A stretch of DNA of 64,000 nucleotides, taken from contig NZ_BMMW01000002.1 in the NCBI RefSeq assembly GCF_014646135.1, positions 124,001 through 188,000 of the forward strand. Reading direction: 5' to 3'. Origin of the DNA: Nocardia camponoti. Lineage in GTDB: Bacteria > Actinomycetota > Actinomycetes > Mycobacteriales > Mycobacteriaceae. The notes under the pieces are model-generated. The model was not told the DNA's origin. It saw only the letters and a list, made by a program, of their open reading frames with translations, and did not search any database. Both the position numbers and the translations under genes were made by a program. How positions within the stretch are numbered: position 1 is the stretch's first letter; every line of letters begins with the position of its first letter. Below are positions 54,725-62,310 of this stretch, one piece after another.

Positions 54725-54763
54725 AAGCGGCGGCGGGGCCCAGGTCGGGTTCCGCCTCCGCTT
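54725..54763. terminator. Hairpin between convergent genes
   Basis: AAGCGGCGGCGG (54725-54736) pairs with CCGCCTCCGCTT (54752-54763), one mismatch. It lies between the stops of the convergent membrane and exported-protein genes. Confidence 0.6.
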
Positions 54764-54772
54764 CGCGTTCAT

Positions 54773-55255
54773 CTACTTGTTGAGTGTGAACCACGCCTTG
54801 CCCGAAAGCTGGTCGAGCTCAGGGTTGCTCGGGTAAAGGTCGGCGGTCGCTACGATCTCGGCCTCAACGCGGCCAGCACCCGGGCCTGTGCCAAACCCGA
54901 CAATCACGCTGTCGGGAGCCTCAACCACTCCGTTGACCACTTTGGCTGACTGTCCGTTAGTAATTCCCGAATCGAGGTTCTTCCACCGAACCGCGACGCG
55001 CCATGCGTCGCAGCCGGACCCGGTTTGGGTGATGCGAACCTTCACTCCGAACACGCCAACCTGCGGCTGCGGCACCGTTTCGGCGTTGACGATGGCCGCG
55101 CACCCCTGCCCTGGAACGCGAACGAGAGTGGGATTGAACTGAACAACTTGGTCGGACGGAACGGCCTGTGCCGGCCCGACGAAAGCCGCGGCGACCGCTC
55201 CAACAACACCTGCAAGAACCGAAAGACGTTGTGCTGCTTTGTATTTCAGACTCAT
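54773..55255 (-). CDS. Small exported protein of unknown function
   Basis: A 160-residue protein with a signal peptide ending VGPAQA near residue 31. The mature part is about 130 residues of beta-rich sequence with two cysteines (GQGCAAI and GSGCDAW), likely paired. The open frame continues upstream to 55489, but that part has no homology-like pattern and ATG 55255 begins the signal peptide. I do not recognise the family. It diverges from the XRE-cupin gene. Confidence 0.65.
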   Translation of the reverse strand: MSLKYKAAQRLSVLAGVVGAVAAAFVGPAQAVPSDQVVQFNPTLVRVPGQGCAAIVNAETVPQPQVGVFGVKVRITQTGSGCDAWRVAVRWKNLDSGITNGQSAKVVNGVVEAPDSVIVGFGTGPGAGRVEAEIVATADLYPSNPELDQLSGKAWFTLNK

Positions 55256-55512
55256 GCACAGTAATTCGCCGACGGCACCAAGATCGTTACCCACCGTAAC
55301 GGTCTCAATCTGGTCAACGTGCTTACGACAGCGTGAAGCTCGCGCTGCCCGCGATGTGCGGCAGGTCGGGTTAAGTTTCCGAGCTGTCGTCTTCATGCAG
55401 GGTTTGTCGCACACAACAAGTCCTGAGTTAGCCAAACAAGCCAACGAAAGGTGTATCGGTTTGGCATCTGTGAAACACAAGCGGTTCATCGTCGGCCTGG
55501 CAAACTAGCGGC

Positions 55513-56091
55513 ATGACCAGCGATTTCGGTGCCGCACTCGACGCGGTTGGCCCGCATTTGCGCGCGCTACGCAAGCAGCGCGACATCACGCTCACCGAAC
55601 TCGCGAACCAAACTGGCATCTCGGTAAGCACGTTGTCGCGCTTGGAATCTGGCGACCGCAAACCAACACTCGAACTGCTGCTCCCCCTCGCCAAAGCACA
55701 CGGCGTAACCCTCGACGAACTCGTCGACGCGCCACCTACCGGCGACCCCCGAATCCACCTGCGCCCGACCACCCGAAACGGCATCACGATGCTGCCGCTC
55801 ACCCGACGCGCGGGCGGAATTCAGGCGTACAAAATGGTGATCGCGGCGGGGGCGCGCACCGAACCCGACCCGCGCGTACACGAGGGTTACGAGTGGCTTT
55901 ATGTCCTGAACGGCCGCCTGCGCCTAGTTCTCGGCGACCACGACGTGGTCCTCACCCCCGGCGAAGCCGCCGAATTCGACACCCACGTCCCGCACTGGTT
56001 CGGCCCAGCAGGCGAAGAATCCGTCGAATTCCTCAGCCTTTTCGGCAAGCAGGGCGAACGCGCCCACGTCCGCGCGCGCCCACGCGCATAG
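55513..56091 (+). CDS. XRE-family regulator with cupin domain
   Basis: A 192-residue transcription regulator. The N-terminal HTH (LRALRKQRDITLTELA through SVSTLSRLESGDRKPTLE) binds DNA; the C-terminal cupin (HEGYEWLYVLNGRLRLVLGD, HVPHWFGP) senses a small ligand. Proteins of this layout often repress their neighbours in response to sugars, amines or antibiotics. Here neither neighbour suggests a ligand. No operator is apparent. Confidence 0.9.
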   Translation: MTSDFGAALDAVGPHLRALRKQRDITLTELANQTGISVSTLSRLESGDRKPTLELLLPLAKAHGVTLDELVDAPPTGDPRIHLRPTTRNGITMLPLTRRAGGIQAYKMVIAAGARTEPDPRVHEGYEWLYVLNGRLRLVLGDHDVVLTPGEAAEFDTHVPHWFGPAGEESVEFLSLFGKQGERAHVRARPRA

Positions 56092-56712
56092 TTACCCGCA
56101 CCCGTGCTCAGCACGGATACGCTGCACGAGCAGATGGATATCAGTCCAGGGATTGGTGTGCCGGTTGGCCTCGACGCAGGAGTGAAGCGCCGTAGCGTGC
56201 TCGACGGCTTTTGGCACCAACGGAGCGAAATCGGAATACTGAATGTCCTTGTGGCCCACGCAGTATCCGTTGCACCTGCCGAGTTCTTCCAGAGCTTTTG
56301 CCATGTGTTTACTTGTCCGGTAGCCATTCACCTGTTCGAAGTGTTGATATAGCCAGAGTTCGAAGCAGGGGTTAGCGATCGCTACGGAAACGCGCTGCTG
56401 CCTCGCCAGAGTCAGCGCGTCCTCAAGCGAAGGGTGTGGGACGGGAGCCTCGACATCGATCACGCACCACACCTCGTCGTAACGGGTGTGCGGATCTCGT
56501 TTGGCCAGGTCACGTTTCGCAACTGCGCTCCTGACTAGGTTCAGCGGTTCCCCGTGCTCGGCTCCGAGGTCAATTCCCCGTGCCCGTAGCTGGTTCTTGA
56601 GGCCTAAGAAGTAGCTGCGTCCCGCGTACTTGTCCTCAGTGAAGATCAGCAGTCTCGGGCTTTCGCTCCGACCCCTCCGCGAATTCCGGTCGAGTTCCCG
56701 GTTCCGCCGCAC
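56092..56712 (-). CDS. rloB: RloB-family protein (AbiLii-like) of a two-gene defence system
   Basis: A 206-residue protein of the RloB/AbiLii family. The N-terminal RLLIFTEDKYAGRSYFLGL corresponds to the family motif usually written EGExTExxYF, and NPCFELWLYQHF is the most conserved block. RloB is thought to be the nuclease or effector partner of the RloA ATPase. GTG 56712 fits because AAGGGGG lies just upstream and the family N-terminus begins here; GTG 56742 is a longer alternative. The start lies inside the 3' end of rloA (77-base overlap), so the two are tightly coupled. Confidence 0.85.
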   Translation of the reverse strand: MRRNRELDRNSRRGRSESPRLLIFTEDKYAGRSYFLGLKNQLRARGIDLGAEHGEPLNLVRSAVAKRDLAKRDPHTRYDEVWCVIDVEAPVPHPSLEDALTLARQQRVSVAIANPCFELWLYQHFEQVNGYRTSKHMAKALEELGRCNGYCVGHKDIQYSDFAPLVPKAVEHATALHSCVEANRHTNPWTDIHLLVQRIRAEHGCG

Positions 56713-58018
56713 CCCGCCCCCTTGTCGTGTTGAACACTCCACTCATGCCCAGCTGGTCGTCCGCGAAGAACGGAGTGGCCCCGTACCTGCCGAGGAGGTA
56801 GCCGATCTCGTGGTTCTCGTCCATGCGTGGCTTGAATTCCGTCAATGGAAACACGGATGTGGCGAGGCTGTTCGCGTTTTTATCGGCGAACCAGATCTGA
56901 TCACGGGCCAGGTGCGACTTGGCGTAGCGCCCCATGAGCGTCACATCGTGTGTGCTGAAAATCAGTTGTGCTCCAAGGCAATTAACCTGCCGATGCGTGA
57001 ACAGTCCTATCAAGGCGTCAACGAGCAGAGGATGCAGACGTGCGTCTAGTTCGTCGACGATGAGGACGCCGCCACTTTCCAGCGCGGCTACCACCGGGCC
57101 AATCAGGCCAATCCAGGTGCGCGTACCGCTCGATTCGCGCTCCAGCGCAAGTTCGAACGTGCCCGTGTCCGTGGTGTGCACTACCTGTACGCGCTTGGAA
57201 TGCGAGTGCTCAATACGCACTTCGCGCCCGAACGCTTCCCGGATCATCGCTACGAGCCGTGCGGATTCCGCGATCTGATTCGCGTCGGGCTCATAGGCCC
57301 GCAGTCCGACGATGCCCAGATCCGCGTGGGAGAGCAACGAACGAACCGCGGCCCGTTTGGTTTCGTCGCTAGCCTCGAACATCGCAACCGTTCGGTGGAG
57401 TCGCTGGGCGTAGTCCCTATCATCGGCGCTATTGATCATCGTGGCGAAGAACTCTCTAATGGCCTGCAACTGACCATGCCCCGACTGGGCGCCCGCTGAG
57501 ACGAGCAGGCTATTGGTCCGCAACCGGAGTTGATCTGCGATCGACTTGCGCTGACCAGTCATTGAGCGCCCGAATGAAACGTCTGCTCCTACCCGCTCAA
57601 ACAGCTTGCGGGGGCGCCCTTCGGGAAAGAATTCCAGCCATTCGCGCAGGACCTGTTCATCATCAACTTCGAAGCCGTAGCTATGCCGGATTCCGTCGAG
57701 AACAAAGTCGAGTTCGAAGCTAGACGGGAACTTCGCGTGGTCTTCTCGGAAGGCGAAAGGGATTCGGGGCACGCCGCCGTCGGGATCCCACTTACGGTAA
57801 GAATCGAGAATGGCACGCCTCATCCAAGCCATGGCCGCGATCATGTTTGACTTGCCTGACGCGTTCGCACCATAGATCGCAGCAACCGGGACGACCGCGT
57901 AGCTGGTGCCCGGCACGTTAACCTCGGGCCGACCATCGACCTGCCGCTGCGCGATCATGGACAATTCCTGCTCATCACGGATTGACGCGTGGTTCTCCAC
58001 TCGAAACCGCAGTAACAC
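56636..58018 (-). CDS. rloA: RloA-family ATPase (AbiLi-like) of a two-gene defence system
   Basis: A 460-residue SMC/ABC-like ATPase. Walker A is GANASGKS (50-57), an ABC-type signature ESSGT is near 295-299, Walker B is VLIVDELDARLHP (318-330), and FSTHD (354-358) supplies the switch His. This is the AAA_15/21 ATPase of RloA/AbiLi. With RloB it should form an abortive-infection type anti-phage system like lactococcal AbiL. The GTG start has GGAGG seven bases upstream. The C-terminal 45 residues, encoded where rloB overlaps, are Gly/Arg/Glu-rich and poorly conserved-looking. Confidence 0.88.
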   Translation of the reverse strand: MLLRFRVENHASIRDEQELSMIAQRQVDGRPEVNVPGTSYAVVPVAAIYGANASGKSNMIAAMAWMRRAILDSYRKWDPDGGVPRIPFAFREDHAKFPSSFELDFVLDGIRHSYGFEVDDEQVLREWLEFFPEGRPRKLFERVGADVSFGRSMTGQRKSIADQLRLRTNSLLVSAGAQSGHGQLQAIREFFATMINSADDRDYAQRLHRTVAMFEASDETKRAAVRSLLSHADLGIVGLRAYEPDANQIAESARLVAMIREAFGREVRIEHSHSKRVQVVHTTDTGTFELALERESSGTRTWIGLIGPVVAALESGGVLIVDELDARLHPLLVDALIGLFTHRQVNCLGAQLIFSTHDVTLMGRYAKSHLARDQIWFADKNANSLATSVFPLTEFKPRMDENHEIGYLLGRYGATPFFADDQLGMSGVFNTTRGRGAAEPGTRPEFAEGSERKPETADLH

Positions 58019-58177
58019 TTCGCCACCTCCGCCTTGTCGATAACCTCACCCTGACGACAAAATCCAACGCGAGAGCCCCTTAAGCGACATCGTGTGTCAC
58101 CCAAGGGTACATGTCAACCCGGATTCGATAGTGACTCACACCACAAATGTCCGGGCTATCGGAGATTGCCCACGCGG

Positions 58178-58807
58178 CTAACCCTGCAACGCCGCCAAGA
58201 GCGCCGGGCTCATCGCCAACGCGGGCAGTGACGCGACAAGCAAATCAACCAATTGTGTTCGGCTGATGGGTTTTTCGACCATCCACGTCAGAATCGTCTC
58301 TTCAACGAAGGCGATCCACCCACGCACGGCCAGCGTTAAGCGGGGCAGGTCGGGGTCGTCGGCGGGCAGCGACAGTTCACTCACGATCAGGTTCGCGATC
58401 ACCGCGCGGGTCTCGTCGACGTGGTTCGCCACATCCGGCGTTATCGACGCGGGGCCGCGCAAAACTGAGCGGTAAGCGGCGGCGTGCGTCGTGGCGTAGT
58501 CGACGAACCGTTCCATCGAATCGCGCAGCATGTCGAACAGCGACAGCTCCCGATTGGGCATCACCGCGGCGAAGAACTCGCCCGTCACGTGCTTGCTGAT
58601 CGCGTCGTGGAAGTCCTGCAAGGACGCGAAGTAATGGAAGAGCAGCCCACGCGAAATGCCCGCCTGCTTGGCGATGTCTTCGACGGAAATGTCTTCGAGC
58701 GACCGCTCAGCAAGCATGTCGGCACCGAGCGTGATCAGCTGTTGCCGCCGCTCTTCGGGCCGCAATCGCCCGCGTTTGGCCTGTCCCGGATCACTCACGT
58801 CAACCAT
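58178..58807 (-). CDS. TetR-family transcriptional regulator
   Basis: A 209-residue TetR repressor. The HTH (SVEDIAKQAGISRGLLFHYFASLQDF, split at residues 41-66) is standard and the C-terminal helical domain binds the inducer. It diverges from the monooxygenase gene; the 69-base gap contains two tandem palindromes that are its likely operators, so it probably represses both itself and the operon. In the comparable M. tuberculosis mymA locus the divergent regulator is the AraC-type VirS instead. Confidence 0.92.
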   Translation of the reverse strand: MVDVSDPGQAKRGRLRPEERRQQLITLGADMLAERSLEDISVEDIAKQAGISRGLLFHYFASLQDFHDAISKHVTGEFFAAVMPNRELSLFDMLRDSMERFVDYATTHAAAYRSVLRGPASITPDVANHVDETRAVIANLIVSELSLPADDPDLPRLTLAVRGWIAFVEETILTWMVEKPISRTQLVDLLVASLPALAMSPALLAALQG

Positions 58808-58816
58808 CCTAACCGC

Positions 58817-58835
58817 TATTGAATGGGACTCAACA
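58817..58835. promoter_or_regulatory. Tandem TetR operator, copy 1
   Basis: TATTGA-N7-TCAACA, one mismatch from a perfect palindrome. It begins ten bases upstream of the TetR start codon and 22 bases from the equivalent position of copy 2. Confidence 0.7.
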
Positions 58836-58838
58836 AGC

Positions 58839-58857
58839 TATTGACTGCGAATCAATA
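58839..58857. promoter_or_regulatory. Tandem TetR operator, copy 2
   Basis: TATTGA-N7-TCAATA, perfect palindrome of 6+6 around seven bases, 19 bases before the monooxygenase ATG. With copy 1 it forms a two-site operator with three bases between sites. Confidence 0.75.
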
Positions 58858-58876
58858 AGACCGTAGTCTGAGTTAC

Positions 58877-60418
58877 ATGAGTCGCAAGGTTACAGACAAC
58901 GACGTCGAAGCCACCTCACCCCGCCACATGAACACCATCATCGTTGGCAGCGGGTTCGCTGGCCTTGGCCTCGCCATCAAATTGAGCCAGCAGGGACGCG
59001 AAGATTTCCTCGTTTTAGAGCGCGGCAGCGATGTCGGCGGCACCTGGCGAGACAACACCTATCCGGGCGCGGCATGCGACGTGCCTTCGCACCTGTACTC
59101 CTACTCGTTCGCACTGAACCCCGATTGGACGCGTTCGTTCTCCAAGCAGGGCGAGATTCAGGCCTACATCCGCAGTGTCGCGGAGCGCTACAACGTCCTC
59201 GACCGCCACCTCTTCGACTGCGACGTCCAGGGCGTCGTGTGGAACGAAGACACCGCGACCTGGACGGTCACCACCTCGCGCGGCACCTTCACCGCCGACA
59301 CCGTCGTTTCCGCCGTTGGCGCGCTGTGCGAGCCTTCGCTGCCAGATATCAAGGGCATCAACGACTTTGAGGGCGAGATCTTCCACTCGGCCCGCTGGAA
59401 CCACGACGCCAACCTCGAAGGCAAGCGCGTCGCCATCATCGGCACCGGCGCTTCGTCGATCCAGATCGTGCCCGCCATCGCGAACAAGGTCGCCTCGCTC
59501 GACGTCTACCAGCGCACCGCGCCGTGGCTGCTGCCGCGCATGGACCGCCCCTACCTGTTGCCAGAACGCTTGGCGTTCAAGCACATTCCGGGCGTGCAGC
59601 GCCTTTCGCGCGCGGCGATCTACGCGGCACGCGAGACCCAGGTTGTCGGGCTGACCCGGTTCCCGCTGCTGATGAAGGGCTTCGAAGCGCTCTCGCGCGC
59701 CAAGCTGCAGTTCGAAATCCGCGACGCTGAGCTGCGCAAGAAGGTCACGCCGAATTACCGCATCGGCTGCAAGCGCATGCTCATCAGCAACGAGTACTAC
59801 CCGGCACTCGACCGCGACAACGTCGACGTGATCACCGACGGCATCGCCGAGGTTCGCGCGAACTCGATCGTCACCAAAGACGGCACCGAGCGGGAAATCG
59901 ACGCGCTCATCGTCGCGACCGGCTTCCACGTCACCGATTCGCCCACCTACAACACGATTGTTGGCCGCGACGGTCGCACGCTGTCGGAGGTGTTCGACGA
60001 GGTCGGCCAGCAGGCGTACAAGGGCACGTCCATCGCGAACTTCCCCAACATGTTCTTCCTTGTCGGCCCGAACGTCGGCCTCGGCCACACCTCGATGGTT
60101 TTCATGATCGAGTCGCAGATTAACTACGTCGTCGACGCGCTCAAAACCATTGCCGCCAAGGGCATTCGGACCGTGGAAGTGCGCGGCGACAAGCAGCGTG
60201 CCTACAACCAAGACCTCCAGGACAAGCTAGCCAAGACGGTGTGGAACACCGGAGGCTGCGCGTCGTGGTACCTCGACAAGCACGGCAACAACACCACGTT
60301 GTGGCCGGACTTCACGTTTCAATTCCGAAGCATCACAAGACAATTCGACGTTGATGCCTACAATGTGACAACCTCCGACGCCCTCAGCGCCGATCAGAAA
60401 GTGGTGGCAGCCCAGTGA
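58877..60418 (+). CDS. Baeyer-Villiger-type flavin monooxygenase, MymA-like
   Basis: A 513-residue FAD- and NADPH-dependent monooxygenase. The FAD-binding site is GSGFAG (24-29), the Baeyer-Villiger fingerprint FxGxxxHxxxW is FEGEIFHSARW starting at residue 164, and the NADPH site is GTGASS. It inserts an oxygen into a ketone, or oxygenates a lipid-like substrate. Followed by an SDR and an esterase, it resembles the Rv3083-Rv3085 part of the mymA operon, which modifies cell-envelope lipids under acid stress. The ATG lies 19 bases after operator 2. The stop overlaps the SDR start (GTGA). Confidence 0.92.
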   Translation: MSRKVTDNDVEATSPRHMNTIIVGSGFAGLGLAIKLSQQGREDFLVLERGSDVGGTWRDNTYPGAACDVPSHLYSYSFALNPDWTRSFSKQGEIQAYIRSVAERYNVLDRHLFDCDVQGVVWNEDTATWTVTTSRGTFTADTVVSAVGALCEPSLPDIKGINDFEGEIFHSARWNHDANLEGKRVAIIGTGASSIQIVPAIANKVASLDVYQRTAPWLLPRMDRPYLLPERLAFKHIPGVQRLSRAAIYAARETQVVGLTRFPLLMKGFEALSRAKLQFEIRDAELRKKVTPNYRIGCKRMLISNEYYPALDRDNVDVITDGIAEVRANSIVTKDGTEREIDALIVATGFHVTDSPTYNTIVGRDGRTLSEVFDEVGQQAYKGTSIANFPNMFFLVGPNVGLGHTSMVFMIESQINYVVDALKTIAAKGIRTVEVRGDKQRAYNQDLQDKLAKTVWNTGGCASWYLDKHGNNTTLWPDFTFQFRSITRQFDVDAYNVTTSDALSADQKVVAAQ

Positions 60419-61248
60419 GCAAGGACGCTTACTTCCAGAACAAAGTTTGTGTGATCACCGGTGCCGGTTCCGGCATTGGGCGCGCGCTCGCGGAGAACCT
60501 GGCCCGTCGCGGTGCCAAGCTCGCGCTTTCCGACATCGACGTCGAAGGTCTCGCCGAGACCACGGCCACCTGCGAAGCCCTCGGCGCGCAGGTGAAGTCG
60601 GACCGGCTCAATGTCGCTGAGCGTGAGGCATTCCTGCTTTACGCCGACTCGGTGAAGGCGCACTTCGGTGTGGTCCACCAGGTCTACAACAACGCCGGTA
60701 TCGCCTACCACGGCGACATCGTCAAGACCGAGTTCAAAGACATCGAACGCATCATGGATGTCGACTTCTGGGGCGTTGTCAACGGCACCAAGGCGTTCCT
60801 GCCGATGCTGATCGAGTCGGGCGACGGCCACGTCGTCAACGTCTCTTCGCTGTTCGGCCTGGTCACCGTGCCCGGTCAGGCCGCGTACAACTCGGCCAAG
60901 TTCGCGGTTCGCGGCTTCACCGAGGCGCTGTTCCAGGAGATGAAGGTCGCCAAGGCGCCGGTCAAGGTCACCTGTGTGCACCCCGGCGGCATCAAGACCG
61001 CCGTCGCGCGCAACGCCACCTACGCCGAGGGCATCGACGGCGCGAACACCGCGACGCTGTTCGACAAGTACCTGGCCATCCACAGCCCGGAGATGGCCGC
61101 TCAGACCATCACCGAGGGTGTCCGCAAGGGTCACGCCCGCGTGCTCATCGGCTGGGAAGCCAAGCTGCTCGACGTGAGCGTGCGCTTCCTCGCTTCCGGC
61201 TACAACCGCATCTCGGCCGTCGTCAACGGCCGTTTCATGCCGCACTAA
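60415..61248 (+). CDS. Short-chain dehydrogenase/reductase, SadH-like
   Basis: A 277-residue SDR with TGAGSGIG (15-22) for the dinucleotide, NNAG (92-95), and Ser144/Tyr158/Lys162 (YNSAK) as catalytic residues. It interconverts an alcohol and a ketone. In the mymA-type context it probably supplies the ketone for the monooxygenase. It is coupled to the monooxygenase gene by a GTGA overlap, and the hydrolase gene follows after 13 bases. Confidence 0.92.
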   Translation: MSKDAYFQNKVCVITGAGSGIGRALAENLARRGAKLALSDIDVEGLAETTATCEALGAQVKSDRLNVAEREAFLLYADSVKAHFGVVHQVYNNAGIAYHGDIVKTEFKDIERIMDVDFWGVVNGTKAFLPMLIESGDGHVVNVSSLFGLVTVPGQAAYNSAKFAVRGFTEALFQEMKVAKAPVKVTCVHPGGIKTAVARNATYAEGIDGANTATLFDKYLAIHSPEMAAQTITEGVRKGHARVLIGWEAKLLDVSVRFLASGYNRISAVVNGRFMPH

Positions 61249-61261
61249 TTACGAGGGTTTC

Positions 61262-62218
61262 ATGCGCGAGATCACGCTGCCAGCGGGCCTAGCCCGCGTG
61301 GCCTTTGTCGGCCCGCTGTTTCGATTCGCCCTGCATGGCGACATGCCAGTCGGGATTCAGCGTGCGCTGCTAAACGTGCTCTCGCGCGTGCAATTCATGC
61401 CGGAGGGCTCGGTCGTCCAACATCTTCAGTTGGGCGGCCGACCCGCTGAGCGCATCTTTGCCGAAGCGGCCATTCCTACCTCCCGCACCAACGCGGTTCC
61501 GCCTGAGCGGGCGGCGGGCGCGGTGTTGTACCTGCACGGCGGCGGTTACGTCGTTGGTTCGCTCGCGACGCACCGCTCGCTCGTCGCGCGACTTGCCCGC
61601 GAAACCTCGTGCGCGGTGTACAACCTCGACTACCGTCTCGCGCCCGAACACCCCTTCCCCGCTGGCCTCGACGACGCCGAAGCGGCCTTCCTCGACCTGG
61701 TCAACAATGTCGGCTACCGGCCCGACCAGATCTGCATCGCGGGCGACTCCGCAGGTGGCGGCCTCGCGCTCGCCCTCGCGCAGCGCCTACGCGACAACCA
61801 TCAGCTCACCCCATGCGCGCTCGGGTTGATCGCGCCCTGGGGCGACCCCCGTCAGCCACCGACCGCCGACCGCGACACGATCCTGAACCGCAAATGGATC
61901 GCGCGTTGCGCGGCGGACTACCTCGGTGACGCCGATTCAAGCGAACCGGGGTATGCCCCGCTCGCGACTGATCTCACGGGCCTGCCGCCCACCTACGTGC
62001 AGGCCGATGTCGACGAGTTGCTGCACGAACAGTGCGCTCAGCTCGTCGCTGGGCTTCGGGAGGCCGGCGTGCACGTCCGGTTCACCGAGACCCGCGGGTT
62101 ATGGCATGTCGCGCAGCTACAGGCCGCGCTGGTCGCCGAAGCCGCACTCACGCTCAGCGGACTCGCTGATTTCCTGCGTGAAGCAATTCAACCGGTATCC
62201 ATAGAAGATTTACGATAA
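61262..62218 (+). CDS. Alpha/beta hydrolase, LipR-like (hormone-sensitive lipase family)
   Basis: A 318-residue esterase of the HSL family. The oxyanion motif HGGG is at 92-95 and the nucleophile elbow GDSAG at 161-165 with Ser163; DVDELLHEQ carries the acid, and WHVAQLQ the histidine. It would hydrolyse the ester made by the monooxygenase, or a related acyl ester. In M. tuberculosis the corresponding gene is lipR (Rv3084). It is the third gene of the operon, 93 bases before the acyl-CoA synthetase. Confidence 0.9.
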   Translation: MREITLPAGLARVAFVGPLFRFALHGDMPVGIQRALLNVLSRVQFMPEGSVVQHLQLGGRPAERIFAEAAIPTSRTNAVPPERAAGAVLYLHGGGYVVGSLATHRSLVARLARETSCAVYNLDYRLAPEHPFPAGLDDAEAAFLDLVNNVGYRPDQICIAGDSAGGGLALALAQRLRDNHQLTPCALGLIAPWGDPRQPPTADRDTILNRKWIARCAADYLGDADSSEPGYAPLATDLTGLPPTYVQADVDELLHEQCAQLVAGLREAGVHVRFTETRGLWHVAQLQAALVAEAALTLSGLADFLREAIQPVSIEDLR

Positions 62219-62310
62219 AGCCAGGTGACGGCCAATTCGGACGGCGATATCGCGGACCGGCCGAACGTGTCGTAGATTACTGGCGAGTAAAACCCACTGG
62301 AAGGGCACTG

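Noticed and set aside
56636..56742. Overlap of rloA and rloB as an assembly artefact
   Set aside because: Both frames keep conserved ends, and GTG 56712 with its ribosome site gives a sensible 77-base overlap, so no error need be assumed.
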